Origin: CANLBN01 sp034111645
GTDB taxonomy: Bacteria; Pseudomonadota; Gammaproteobacteria; Pseudomonadales; Cellvibrionaceae
Direction: 5' to 3'
Length of the DNA stretch: 64,000 bases
NCBI GenBank assembly: GCA_034111645.1
Contig: JAWUWW010000055.1
Coordinates: 1 to 64,000, forward strand
The notes beneath the pieces were generated by a model that saw nothing but the letters and a program-made list of their open reading frames with translations, was not told where the DNA came from and did not search any database. Below are positions 18,033 to 27,683 of this stretch, piece by piece. Within the stretch, counting starts at the first letter, position 1, and each line of letters begins with the position of its first letter. The position numbers and the translations under genes are program-made.

Positions 18033-18388
18033 ATGTTGGCTTTTACTTATGGATTCTGCTCAAGTCTCTATTGTCGAGCAAAATAAAAATGAAAGCAAAA
18101 TCTAATACGTAATTAACAATTTTTTATATGAAATAATTTTTGTGTGGTAGTTATTTATAAAGGTGCTGCCTTGGCTTTATAGCCTTAGGTTTATAGCCTT
18201 AACCCTTATTAACTCAAGTGAATTAGTTTACGTGTTACGTATAACTCGATTACTATGTACTTAACGTGCTAATTGAGACATTGGTTTAAGCGACTTTTAG
18301 CTTCAGAATTCCACTTTGAGCCATTCTCAACGAAGCTATATTAGCTATTTGACGCTCAATCAAAACACCATCATTAAAGAGAATATCA
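18033..18388. other. Intergenic region upstream of pilS with a small duplication
   Basis: A 356-base AT-rich gap that should hold the pilS promoter. It contains a tandem duplication of a 14-15-base unit, GGYTTTATAGCCTTA, at 18173-18201. No gene was recognised. Confidence 0.4.
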
Positions 18389-19981
18389 TTGTTGTTTTTA
18401 AATAAACCACATAATGACCCACTTCGTCTTATTCGAACTTACATGATCTATCGTTTAGGTCTTGGCATTATGCTGTGGATATTGCATTACACGGGCTTAT
18501 CTCAGAGGATATTTGGTTCTACCTCGCCCGCATTGTTCGCTAATACATCTATCATTTACGTGATCATTTGCCTGCTGTCTTTAATACGCATTAGAAGCAA
18601 TCCTTTCATGCCCGACACATCACACCTGCTAACAATACTAGTTTGTGATGTTATTGCTCTTGTTTTGATGATTCATGCAAGCGGCAACTTAACCGGAGGC
18701 TTAGGCTATTTATTATTAATACCCATGGCAATGGGTGCAACGTTTGTTAAGAATAGGGCTTATGCTTTAGCGGCATTTGGATCATTATTAGTGCTTGTAA
18801 CGGCATTTATTAGTATCGAGCAAGGCATTGCTGGCAATCAATCTTTAGTTGCCGCTGGTTTAACGGGCGTATCTTTATTTGTTATCACCGCTACTGTACG
18901 CATATTTTCTGAGCGCATAAAAGTCAGTCAAGAAACCGTTAAAAAACAAGTTCAAGAGACAAAATATTCGCAGCTTATTAGTCAACATATTGTGGAGACA
19001 ATGCGCACTGGCATTATTGTGGTTGATACTAACCTTACCATCCAATTAATTAATCATGCGGCCACAGCACTGCTAACTAAAGATAATAGCTTCGAAAATC
19101 TCTCTGACATTGTTGTTTTATATGAAAAATTATCTTTCTGGCAAAAAAATAATGCTATTCCAGAAACTATTACTTTTGAATCGGTAAATAATAATAGTAT
19201 TAGAGCAAGTTTTGCAGCTCTAGAAGATGAACGTGTACCCTCTATTATTATCTTTATCGAAGATATGCAACAACTGACACAAGAAGCGCAGCAATTAAAG
19301 CTTGCCTCACTTGGTCGTCTTACCGCAAGTATCGCTCACGAAATAAGAAATCCATTAGGGGCTATTAGTCATGCGAGTCAATTACTCAACGAATCAAAAA
19401 CTATCGATAAAAGCGACCACCAGCTTTTAGATATTATCCATAATCATTCGCAACGTATTAACTTTATTATCAATAGTATTTTGGATTTTTCTCGCAGAAA
19501 TAATGCGGCACCAGAAGTCATTAATATTAACGATTGGCTACAACAATTTAGGCGCGAATATCTTGAGCAAAATATTGATGCCATTATCGATATCGATATT
19601 AAAAACAAAAAAATTAAAACAATTATAGACCCTAATCATCTGTATCAGATTATTAACAACCTTGTCGACAACGGACTAAGATACAATCACAAAAACACAG
19701 GCGAGAAACACGTTACATTAAGGGCAAGGCTTCAAGAAAAAAATAAATGCCCGGTTATCGATGTTATAGATAATGGCTTAGGTATTGACGCAAGTGACAT
19801 TCATAAAATATTTGAGCCCTTTTATACTACAGATATAATGGGCTCAGGCTTAGGCTTATATTTATGTCGAGAACTTAGCGAGGCGAACCAAGCAAATTTG
19901 CGATATAGTTACGACTCTGAAAAAAAACAATGTATTTTTAGCTTAATGCTGACTCACCATAAACGTCGAATAATTTTATAA
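18389..19981 (+). CDS. pilS: Sensor histidine kinase PilS
   Basis: A 530-residue membrane sensor kinase for type IV pilus expression. About six hydrophobic spans occupy residues 20-180, then a PAS-like segment (about 200-290), the HisKA domain with the phospho-accepting His317 in SIAHEIRNPLGAI, and a HATPase_c domain with NLVDNGLRYN, DNGLGI and GSGLGLYL. In Pseudomonas, PilS senses pilin levels in the inner membrane and controls PilR. The start is a TTG with an AAAGAGAA ribosome site. The stop and the pilR start share one base (TAATG), so translation is coupled. Confidence 0.92.
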   Translation: MLFLNKPHNDPLRLIRTYMIYRLGLGIMLWILHYTGLSQRIFGSTSPALFANTSIIYVIICLLSLIRIRSNPFMPDTSHLLTILVCDVIALVLMIHASGNLTGGLGYLLLIPMAMGATFVKNRAYALAAFGSLLVLVTAFISIEQGIAGNQSLVAAGLTGVSLFVITATVRIFSERIKVSQETVKKQVQETKYSQLISQHIVETMRTGIIVVDTNLTIQLINHAATALLTKDNSFENLSDIVVLYEKLSFWQKNNAIPETITFESVNNNSIRASFAALEDERVPSIIIFIEDMQQLTQEAQQLKLASLGRLTASIAHEIRNPLGAISHASQLLNESKTIDKSDHQLLDIIHNHSQRINFIINSILDFSRRNNAAPEVININDWLQQFRREYLEQNIDAIIDIDIKNKKIKTIIDPNHLYQIINNLVDNGLRYNHKNTGEKHVTLRARLQEKNKCPVIDVIDNGLGIDASDIHKIFEPFYTTDIMGSGLGLYLCRELSEANQANLRYSYDSEKKQCIFSLMLTHHKRRIIL

Positions 19982-21444
19982 TGAAACCATTAAAGAATAT
20001 TTTAATTATTGATGATGAACCCGATATACTCGGCCTTTTATCCATGACGCTTGAGCGTATGGGATACACCACTCAATGTGCAGAAAATTTTAAAAAAGCT
20101 TCAAAATTATTATCTGAAAACACATTTAACTTATGCTTGACCGACTTAAGGCTACCCGATGGCAGCGGTATTGATATTGTAAAGCAGATACAAAAAAGTG
20201 AGTCTCCTGTACCTGTTATTGTAATTACTGCACATGGATCTATGGATATTGCTATTGAGGCAATGAAGTTTGGCGCGTTTGATTTTATTAATAAACCTGT
20301 CGATTTAAATAATTTACGCACGCTCATTAATAATGCGCTTTTAAGTAATGAAAACACTCCCACCCAGTCATCTATTATTGATCTTGTGGGCGAATCAGTA
20401 GCCGCTATAAAATTAAAAGAAAATATTGCTAAAGTCTCGCGTTCACAAGCCCCGGTATTTATTCATGGAGAATCCGGCAGTGGTAAAGAATTAGTGGCGC
20501 GCGCCATTCATAAAGCAAGCTCGCGCAACAACAATAGTTTTGTTGCCGTTAACTGTGGCGCTATACCTCGCGAGTTAATGGAGAGTGAATTTTTTGGCCA
20601 TACCAAAGGTAGTTTTACTGGGGCTCATCAAGATAAGCAGGGCTTATTTCAAAGTGCCGAGGGCGGCACTTTGTTTTTAGATGAAGTTGCCGACCTACCC
20701 ATGGAGATGCAAGTCAAATTATTACGTGCTATCCAAGAAAAAAGTATTCGCCCCGTAGGCTCTCAAAAAGAAATGCCTATTAATGTGCGCATTTTAAGTG
20801 CAACACATAAAAACTTACTCAACGAAATTCAAAAAAACCAATTTCGAAACGATCTTTACTATCGTATCAACGTTATCGAAATCAATGTGCCATCACTACG
20901 CGAACGCAAAAGTGATGTAACTCTTTTGACGCATACTTTATTGAATAGAATTGCCAAAAAAAATAACGAAGCAGTAAGCAATATTACCAATGATGCACTT
21001 ATACGCTTAGGTGAGTATTCTTTTCCTGGAAACGTACGCGAGCTAGAAAACATATTAGAGCGTGCCAGCGCATTATGCAGTGATAACACCATACAAGATG
21101 ATGATTTGCAGCTAAACGGACAAAGCCTAGATAGCAACAATACACATCAAACAAATATAAGCACTACTTATGCAGTAAGCAGCGACGCCAATAGCAATCA
21201 AAACATTAGCTCGCCAAACACTACTTTCGATTTAAATAATGCCAGCTATAATATTGAACAAAATTATAATGCGAATAAAGAATCAATAGATAGCTACTTA
21301 GAAAAAATAGAAAAGAACATTATACTGAGCCGTCTCGAAAAGCAACGATGGAACCGAACATCGACTGCAAAACAACTAGGCATTACCTTTCGATCTCTGC
21401 GTTATCGCATGAAAAAACTGGGCTTAGATGTAGATGACGAATAA
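19981..21444 (+). CDS. pilR: Sigma-54-dependent response regulator PilR
   Basis: A 487-residue NtrC-type activator. The receiver domain (1-120) has Asp55 in TDLRLPDGSG. The AAA+ domain has Walker A GESGSGKE and the sigma-54 contact loop GSFTGA, a natural variant of GAFTGA. A C-terminal Fis-type helix-turn-helix (about 440-485) contains KQLGITFRSLRYRMKKLGL, typical of PilR. A long Asn/Ser-rich linker (about 375-430) separates the last two. It activates sigma-54 promoters such as that of the major pilin, which is not in this window. The sigma-54 gene rpoN is at 57.6 kb. Confidence 0.94.
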   Translation: MKPLKNILIIDDEPDILGLLSMTLERMGYTTQCAENFKKASKLLSENTFNLCLTDLRLPDGSGIDIVKQIQKSESPVPVIVITAHGSMDIAIEAMKFGAFDFINKPVDLNNLRTLINNALLSNENTPTQSSIIDLVGESVAAIKLKENIAKVSRSQAPVFIHGESGSGKELVARAIHKASSRNNNSFVAVNCGAIPRELMESEFFGHTKGSFTGAHQDKQGLFQSAEGGTLFLDEVADLPMEMQVKLLRAIQEKSIRPVGSQKEMPINVRILSATHKNLLNEIQKNQFRNDLYYRINVIEINVPSLRERKSDVTLLTHTLLNRIAKKNNEAVSNITNDALIRLGEYSFPGNVRELENILERASALCSDNTIQDDDLQLNGQSLDSNNTHQTNISTTYAVSSDANSNQNISSPNTTFDLNNASYNIEQNYNANKESIDSYLEKIEKNIILSRLEKQRWNRTSTAKQLGITFRSLRYRMKKLGLDVDDE

Positions 21445-21609
21445 GATTGACCGCTAAAAAATATTGCAAGTCAGACTTAAATTATAATTATGCTTAATTA
21501 AATCACCATCTATAAAATTATTTAACAGCAATGCTATTTTAGTTCTATTTATTACCTTTATTCACCTTGCCTCTTTTATAAAAATTTTATAACTGTTACT
21601 TTATAAATA

Positions 21610-21630
21610 CAGCTTAAAGGAATTAAGCTG
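21610..21630 (+). other. Perfect 8-bp hairpin upstream of fimT
   Basis: CAGCTTAA and TTAAGCTG pair perfectly around AGGAA. It lies 37-57 bases upstream of the preferred fimT start. It may be an operator or a leader hairpin; no U-tract follows, so it is not a clear pilR terminator. Confidence 0.4.
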
Positions 21631-21667
21631 ACAATAAGTTTAACTAATTAGCCCAAGGATGGAGCTT

Positions 21668-22327
21668 ATGAATATTGTAACGCCTAAAAATTGGCGCCAT
21701 TTGCAAAAAAATCACCCCAATAAAATTTTCGCTCTACAAAAAACTATACCTTCATTTTGCAACACTGTTCGCAATACAAATATTCGACATCTAAGAAAAA
21801 AATCCTTCGGCTTTACGCTGCTTAGTTTGCTCACTGCATTAGCAGTAAGTGGTGTCTTACTCTCTAGCGGTATTCCTGCTATTTCTCATACTTATTTTAA
21901 CCTTCAAGCTAATAGCAGCTATGAAGAGCTTTTTACCCTAATCCAATTTACACGCCTGCAAGCGGTTAGCTATCACTCGCAAGTTTTACTTTGCCCAACT
22001 ATTGATAATATCAACTGTATAAATGACTGGAGCCAGAGGCTGATGATCTTTGTCGATACAAATGATGACGAAATTCATAATGCAACTGAAGAGTTGCTAA
22101 GAATAAAAACAAAACTTAACAAAGATGAGACTATAAAATGGAACGCGTCAGGCAGCAGGCGCTACCTTCGCTTTAAAGCAGATGGCTCTACCGGCAACCA
22201 AAATGGTCGCCTAAGTTACTGCCTAATAAAAAATGAAGAGCTATACGCCAAGCAAATCATTATGACCATGGCCGGACGCGCTAGGCGCGGGAGCCAAGAA
22301 AAAGCAATTGAAAAATGTAATTCTTAA
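21668..22327 (+). CDS. fimT: FimT-type pseudopilin with GRxR tail and atypical N-terminus
   Basis: A 219-residue type IV pseudopilin of the FimT/GspH class. The prepilin-like site KSFG/FTLLSLL is followed by a hydrophobic helix, but position +5, normally Glu, is Ser, and the leader before the cleavage site is about 48 residues rather than 5-25. A C-terminal AGRARRG segment contains the GRxR motif reported in FimT homologues as a DNA-binding element for natural transformation. The ATG at 21668 is preferred over 21659 because GGATGGAG precedes it. It lies after pilR and is convergent with pilE, five bases between the stops. The assignment is good; activity is uncertain. Confidence 0.75.
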   Translation: MNIVTPKNWRHLQKNHPNKIFALQKTIPSFCNTVRNTNIRHLRKKSFGFTLLSLLTALAVSGVLLSSGIPAISHTYFNLQANSSYEELFTLIQFTRLQAVSYHSQVLLCPTIDNINCINDWSQRLMIFVDTNDDEIHNATEELLRIKTKLNKDETIKWNASGSRRYLRFKADGSTGNQNGRLSYCLIKNEELYAKQIIMTMAGRARRGSQEKAIEKCNS

Positions 22328-22332
22328 AACAA

Positions 22333-22776
22333 TTAGCGCCAACAGTCGCTGACAATTGCACCAGTTTCTACTCCTTTAGCACCACGTAGACCTGTATTAC
22401 GTAGCGTTAATACGCCACAGGTCGTATCAGTTATTGCTGGTGTTACTGAAATGATGTATGTGGTATCACCATTAGCTGCAACGGTAGCAACTGCGCCTGT
22501 ATAATTACCATTTTCACTGCTCGCTGACATGCTTAACCCAGTGTTACCGGTAGCGGTCAGGCTATTTGCATAACGGCTAAACTGGGTAAAGTGACGCTCT
22601 TGCCTCGAGGCGATATCAAGTGCAAAAGCTTTGCCTTCTGCACGACGGCCATTTTCGGTATACGCATTGTACGAAGGGATAGCAACACTGGCTAAAATAC
22701 CAATAATAACGACAACAACCATTAACTCGATTAATGAAAAGCCTGAGTGTTTTTTTAAAACTAATTTCATAACCAT
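22333..22776 (-). CDS. pilE: Type IV minor pilin PilE
   Basis: A 147-residue pilin-like protein. It has a short basic leader, the prepilin site SG/FSLIELMVVVVIIGILASVAIPSY with Glu5, and a globular domain with a C-terminal pair of cysteines (TTCGVLTL and SDCWR) that probably forms the pilin disulphide loop. It is the last gene of the minor-pilin operon, as in Pseudomonas aeruginosa. Minor pilins initiate pilus assembly at the tip. The major pilin PilA is usually encoded elsewhere, and the position here favours the minor pilin. Confidence 0.9.
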   Translation of the reverse strand: MVMKLVLKKHSGFSLIELMVVVVIIGILASVAIPSYNAYTENGRRAEGKAFALDIASRQERHFTQFSRYANSLTATGNTGLSMSASSENGNYTGAVATVAANGDTTYIISVTPAITDTTCGVLTLRNTGLRGAKGVETGAIVSDCWR

Positions 22777-22792
22777 TACTCAATTAAAACAA

Positions 22793-23140
22793 TTATTTAC
22801 CTAAAATATAAATACTATCGATATTATTTTCCGAGGCATCATCGGAGACCTCGATCAAGACGCGCTGGCCTTCTCTTAGTGCATATCGATTAACCAGTTT
22901 TTTTTGCGCGTCGTAAATTTTTGTATTTAATTTTAACCGATAAACAAAGTCACCAATAGAAATAATCCCTTTATCATTTTCGACATAATCAATAATTTTT
23001 GAAGGATCTTCTACATAAAGAATTGGTTTTGAGTTATCGACAACACTTTTAGTATTCGCCTGAGCGAATACTAAAGTGGGGCCCATTAGTGCTAATAATA
23101 GTATTGATAGAGCAAACTTTTTTGAAATTATAACTTTCAT
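22793..23140 (-). CDS. pilY2: PilY2-like type IV pilus accessory protein
   Basis: A 115-residue exported protein with an N-terminal signal peptide ending near ALVFA-Q. The rest is a small beta-rich domain with IISIGDFVYRL and IYILGK. Length and position between pilY1 and pilE match PilY2 of Pseudomonas. The function is poorly defined; it is needed for full pilus production in relatives. A GAGAGATAAG ribosome site precedes the ATG. The short gaps of 13 bases to pilY1 and 16 to pilE support one transcript. Confidence 0.8.
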   Translation of the reverse strand: MKVIISKKFALSILLLALMGPTLVFAQANTKSVVDNSKPILYVEDPSKIIDYVENDKGIISIGDFVYRLKLNTKIYDAQKKLVNRYALREGQRVLIEVSDDASENNIDSIYILGK

Positions 23141-23153
23141 AACTTATCTCTCA

Positions 23154-26100
23154 TTAACGAAGGATCGACCAAGCTTTTCGACCCGGTGGAATATTTTGTA
23201 CATTTGATATTTGATCTTGAGTGATTGAGCCATCGATATTTGTAATTCTTGTTTGCGTGCCATCTTTTGTTGTGTCAAATCCTAAACCTACAGCACCATT
23301 ATTTAATACAATGGTAGAGGAGGTCTGAGGTACACCAGCGACGGTAAAGACTGCAAAGCCAGGTGGTTTGCCCGACACGACATCTAGAGCTGTCAAAAAG
23401 CCCGGGATTTGTCCTGCATTACAAACTACTACTCCAGAAGGCACCGTTGTAATAAAAAATACCAAGGACCCAGAAATAATGGGGTTAATGACCACCCTGC
23501 CCCGATCAAATCGATCGGATGTTGGGCCACTTGGGCTCCCCGCAGGAGCAATTGCACCTGCTAAATCGATATACCAACCAAGATTACGATTAACATCTGG
23601 GCTAGCCACTGAATTATAACCTGCAGCATTACCCGTCACTAATATATTATCCATAGTACCACTGAAGGTTCTGGCTTCAAGATCAGCTTTAGTTAAGTCA
23701 TCGTTTAAGTAATCGTTAGAAGGTGCTGTCTCCCTAATAGTATCCCATACACCATAAAAAGACTGATTATCAACGATAGCAGCATCGCCTTCGGCTACAA
23801 ATTGACCGGTTCCAAATAAAACTAATATATTAGGAGAGGTGCTTGTGCTTCTTCTTGACGGATGCAGAGTAACGACTGGACGAGTCGTTATTGGCTGACG
23901 GCAGTCAGTACAAGGAGTCGCCGTTTGAGTGGCTGGAATTAATTTTGTTACAAACCAATTTGCATTATTGGTATCTTGAACATTAAACATCCACATATTG
24001 CCATGTAAGTCACCCGCATAAATACGATCTGTTTTAAAATCGCCATTTAAATCGACTATTGTTGGTTCAGACAGGCCATTACAATCACTGCCAGTATCTG
24101 TACATAAACTATTCATGATACTACCTACACCCGTATCTATAATTCCATCAGAACCACCTGCGCCTAGTAATGGTAGCCCTGTTTCTAAGTCGATTATAAA
24201 TAATTTTCCCTTGCCATCACCGACAGAGTTATAACCATTACCAACAATCGCAACCCAACTATTATCATTCATTTTAGCTATTTGCGGAAGGCTATAGGTG
24301 TAACCTAGATCTTCATGGGTGTATTCAAAACGCACAATTTCAGCAGCTTTAGCATTAGTCGTTGAAGCGCTGGCAAAAGTGGCGCCTGGGTCAGTCACAT
24401 CTAATGCATAGATGCCGCGGCCACCATTGCGAAAGCCACCCACTAAAAAGGTGCGCCAAGCGTCAACAGTCCCTGCTCCGGCACCATCGGCATCAACAAA
24501 AACATCGCGTATGGTAGGAGTAGCATCCACAAAAGAATCAAAGTTATAAGCAGACTGTGCAAGCTGAGGCAACTTAGCGGTTAACATGCCCGGGATATAG
24601 GCAAAAACCTCATTACCCGAGTTGCTATTACTAGTAATAGTGGTGGTCGTTCCAGTGGTTGTGGTATCTACTCTTGCATCGAATGCATGCAGCATACCGT
24701 CATTTGCGCCGACATAAACAATGGGTGTACGCGAGCTTTGAGCAGCTCTAAACGCACTATAAAGATTGGAACCTTCTATTTGATCAGGATAAAGTTCATC
24801 GGGTACACCTACAAATTGTGGTGAAGAATTTACAATTGCACCTAAATAACGTTTATTGCGATCACGAAAAGCGCTCTCTACTAACCCTGGAGCCACTGGT
24901 TCACCATTTATGCCTTGCTCGTGGGTACTGTCGCCTTTTATGTAATTGACTAAAGCTCTACCGAACACATTATCGTCTGTTCCAGCCCAGTCAGAAAATG
25001 AGGTCCTCTGTGACGTAAAAACACTTTGCTGAGACGCAGATAACTGATCAAAAGCAAACTCAACAGCAGGACCACTATTTAAGCTTGACGTTGTACTACT
25101 ATTAATCGTTACATCCGCAATATCAATTTGCTTCGTAATAATATTACGAGTATTGGTATAGCCTGCGGCATTAACTGTTGCGGCATCTATTCCTGTAATA
25201 TTATTATCGCTTAGTACTTTCTTATTAAGTAAGCCTTGAACATTAAAAATTTCATTAGCAGTATCAACAATACCCGCATTATCAAAAGTATAGGTATATA
25301 CGTTTCCAGTCCAATCTGTAGAATCAAATTCAGTTTGAAACACTAAACTATTTTCTTGAATAAAACCTGAGCTAACCGATGAAGCCGCGGTGGTTTGTGT
25401 ATTTCTTGCATCAATATCATCAAAAAGGTCCTTGATGGAGCTTACTAATTCTACCGGATTAGAAGAACCTAAAAATTGTCCTCGACCATTCCAAGCGGCG
25501 TGGCGCATATCATCAATAGAGTTTGCGGGCCACGTAAAAGCTGCATCAACATCAGTTGGATCTGCAGTTAACGTACCATTAACACCAAAACCAATGGTGT
25601 AAGTTGTCATATGTTGATGATTAATTACATCGTCAACTCCTCGCCTAATGTCTCTAATCTTAGCCTCATTTGCCAAACTAGGCGCTATATCCCGCTCTAA
25701 GTAATACATCGCCACATCAGCTGTGGTACCTGAGAATAGATCGGCAAAACTTGCACCATCAAAGGCAGTATTGCCTACCGTATCTGGACTATCGCCATCA
25801 GCATCAGCATTGCCAACTGCCGTTGTTACATCCGCAGAAGCGCGTCCAAAACCATCGGTAAATAAAATAGAGTAGTTAGCTTGGCATGTACCACCATTAG
25901 CTGCGTTTAAAATGGGGCTACGATTATCTATCGTATTATCAGAGGTAAACGTATTAGTATTTTCGGTGGTGTGAGAAGCAGTCGCGGCGGCGGCACCAAA
26001 AAAATTAGCAGGCGCAGCTTCATCTTCTTTAAAATATCTACTCGCGTCAAGAAGCGACGCACTTAGAAGAGTTCCGCCGTCAGAGCGAGATCTTGCAATC

Positions 26101-26927
26101 TGATCCAGTAACGCTACTTTATTTTCTCTTGCTGCTATAAGTCGATCATTATCTGCTGTCGTTCCATCCCACAAGCTAATATCGTCAATATCTCTTATTC
26201 GTATTCCATCGGCCGTATTTCCCCGTAACCCGGCTACACCAACCCTTGCCTTGCTGTCTTTAACAACGGCTAAAAGACCCGCTTTTGCCACGTTTTGACG
26301 ACTACGGTAGTAGCTATACCAGTTTGCGAGATTTTGCTTGTCAACCCCTGTATCTGTGATTTGTCTATAAGTAGCCGCAACACACTCGCCAACATCATAT
26401 ATGCCATCGCCATCATCATTCCATTCCGTATAACCAAAGGACTGAACACCATTGCCTAAAGGGTCTTCTAGATTCACCCATCCAGAAATTTCATAGTTAA
26501 ATGAGGTAGCGGTTTCTCGCCCACGGCCATCCGTTCTATAAGGATTTATCAATGCTCTAATCGAAGATTGATTGGCAAATTCATCGCCATTATCATCTGT
26601 TCCTTTCCAGGGCGTATAGGTAATCGCAGGATTATAAGCAAGCGTATTGAAACCGAAACACAAGGCCGTATAATCAAAATCACTATCGGGTGTAAGATCG
26701 ACAAAGCCAGCTCCACCACCGCCAGCACGACGCACATATTCCCACTGCATACTACCGGAGTCATCTAATAAAAATAAAATGTTAGGCTGAACGTTGGTCT
26801 TTATAGCCGCAAAAGGTTTGTTTTGTAAAGGACCAGGTGCGGCATTGACATTAAAACTGCTCATCAATACAGTAGGTACAACTGTAGAGAGTATTAACGC
26901 TGCAAGTGTTCGTGGAGTCTTTTTCAT
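23154..26927 (-). CDS. pilY1: Type IV pilus tip adhesin / biogenesis protein PilY1
   Basis: A 1257-residue exported protein. A signal peptide (1-29) is followed by a von Willebrand A-like domain with MIDAS residues in LLDDSGSM (Asp55, Ser57, Ser59). The C-terminal half is the PilY1 beta-propeller, with FVGVPDELYP, VYVGANDGMLHAFDA and a calcium loop DLNGDFKTDRIYAGD near residue 955. PilY1 sits with the minor pilins at the pilus tip, opposes retraction and acts in adhesion and surface sensing. A GAGGTGA ribosome site precedes the ATG. It is the fifth gene of the fimU-pilVWXY1Y2E operon. Confidence 0.95.
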   Translation of the reverse strand: MKKTPRTLAALILSTVVPTVLMSSFNVNAAPGPLQNKPFAAIKTNVQPNILFLLDDSGSMQWEYVRRAGGGGAGFVDLTPDSDFDYTALCFGFNTLAYNPAITYTPWKGTDDNGDEFANQSSIRALINPYRTDGRGRETATSFNYEISGWVNLEDPLGNGVQSFGYTEWNDDGDGIYDVGECVAATYRQITDTGVDKQNLANWYSYYRSRQNVAKAGLLAVVKDSKARVGVAGLRGNTADGIRIRDIDDISLWDGTTADNDRLIAARENKVALLDQIARSRSDGGTLLSASLLDASRYFKEDEAAPANFFGAAAATASHTTENTNTFTSDNTIDNRSPILNAANGGTCQANYSILFTDGFGRASADVTTAVGNADADGDSPDTVGNTAFDGASFADLFSGTTADVAMYYLERDIAPSLANEAKIRDIRRGVDDVINHQHMTTYTIGFGVNGTLTADPTDVDAAFTWPANSIDDMRHAAWNGRGQFLGSSNPVELVSSIKDLFDDIDARNTQTTAASSVSSGFIQENSLVFQTEFDSTDWTGNVYTYTFDNAGIVDTANEIFNVQGLLNKKVLSDNNITGIDAATVNAAGYTNTRNIITKQIDIADVTINSSTTSSLNSGPAVEFAFDQLSASQQSVFTSQRTSFSDWAGTDDNVFGRALVNYIKGDSTHEQGINGEPVAPGLVESAFRDRNKRYLGAIVNSSPQFVGVPDELYPDQIEGSNLYSAFRAAQSSRTPIVYVGANDGMLHAFDARVDTTTTGTTTTITSNSNSGNEVFAYIPGMLTAKLPQLAQSAYNFDSFVDATPTIRDVFVDADGAGAGTVDAWRTFLVGGFRNGGRGIYALDVTDPGATFASASTTNAKAAEIVRFEYTHEDLGYTYSLPQIAKMNDNSWVAIVGNGYNSVGDGKGKLFIIDLETGLPLLGAGGSDGIIDTGVGSIMNSLCTDTGSDCNGLSEPTIVDLNGDFKTDRIYAGDLHGNMWMFNVQDTNNANWFVTKLIPATQTATPCTDCRQPITTRPVVTLHPSRRSTSTSPNILVLFGTGQFVAEGDAAIVDNQSFYGVWDTIRETAPSNDYLNDDLTKADLEARTFSGTMDNILVTGNAAGYNSVASPDVNRNLGWYIDLAGAIAPAGSPSGPTSDRFDRGRVVINPIISGSLVFFITTVPSGVVVCNAGQIPGFLTALDVVSGKPPGFAVFTVAGVPQTSSTIVLNNGAVGLGFDTTKDGTQTRITNIDGSITQDQISNVQNIPPGRKAWSILR

Positions 26928-26969
26928 AGTTCACCTCGGCTATTGGCCGTATCTCGATCTATCATGTAA

Positions 26970-27617
26970 TTACTTATCAGTAGAGTAAATACTTTGTAGT
27001 ACTGAATAAATTCTGTCGTTTTGACCGTACCCTATTGCGGTAACACGAAAGGCATGAGGTATTTGGGGAATATCTTCAGAGACCTCGACACTGACATCTA
27101 TGTTTAACGCAGGCTGATTTAGGGGCAACAAACCAATGTATTCGATCATGTAGCGCGGTGGAGTTTGAGTGCGTCCCGCCGCTGAAATTTTTGCTGCCGC
27201 AGTTGCCGCTTGTGAAAATGCAGGGGTAGTCGTCCAAGAACTTGCATCGGTCACCACAAAAGCATTAGGCAGGAGCTCTAGATCAAAGCCACTAGTCTTT
27301 ACTGCTACTCGCAACTCATCACCGGCTGGATTAAATGCTGTGGCTATAGCAGGCCCAACATTGCCAACAGTGCCAAACAGTGCCTCTAATCTAGCCTCCG
27401 CCTCGCGCAGACCAGACTCTGCATTTTGGCGAGCTAATGATGACTGCCTGGAATTGCTAGCCATACGCTCTTGCAATAACGACCCCGTCGACAAAGTCAC
27501 ACCAATCACTGTAAGCGCGAGCAGCATAATCAGCGATACAACTAAAATAACGCCTTGTTGTCGCCGATAAGCACGTTTAAAAATAGTAAGTTTGTTACTT
27601 GTCATTTTTTTACCCAT
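26970..27617 (-). CDS. pilX: Type IV minor pilin PilX
   Basis: A 215-residue protein of the PilX N-terminal family. The processing site is RRQQG/VILVVSLIMLLALTVIG. There is no Glu5, which is usual for the Pseudomonas-type PilX. The segment after the helix, NAESGLREAEARLE, is the PilX_N signature. It helps form the pilus initiation complex with PilV, PilW, FimU and PilY1. An alternative start lies four codons inside. It lies between pilW and pilY1 with gaps of 66 and 42 bases. Confidence 0.88.
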   Translation of the reverse strand: MGKKMTSNKLTIFKRAYRRQQGVILVVSLIMLLALTVIGVTLSTGSLLQERMASNSRQSSLARQNAESGLREAEARLEALFGTVGNVGPAIATAFNPAGDELRVAVKTSGFDLELLPNAFVVTDASSWTTTPAFSQAATAAAKISAAGRTQTPPRYMIEYIGLLPLNQPALNIDVSVEVSEDIPQIPHAFRVTAIGYGQNDRIYSVLQSIYSTDK

Positions 27618-27683
27618 AAATCATCAGCTACTTTTAAGAGGCCAATCTCTATGCCTTTAGGTTTTATTATCACGCCTGTTTTA

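Noticed and set aside
17923..18105. A 60-codon leucine/proline-rich frame over the minisatellite
   Set aside because: It is explained by the 15-bp repeat, which keeps all frames open, and has no ribosome site.
26970..27617. Lack of Glu5 in PilX as an anomaly
   Set aside because: PilX proteins of the Pseudomonas type usually lack Glu5, so this is normal, unlike the case in FimT.
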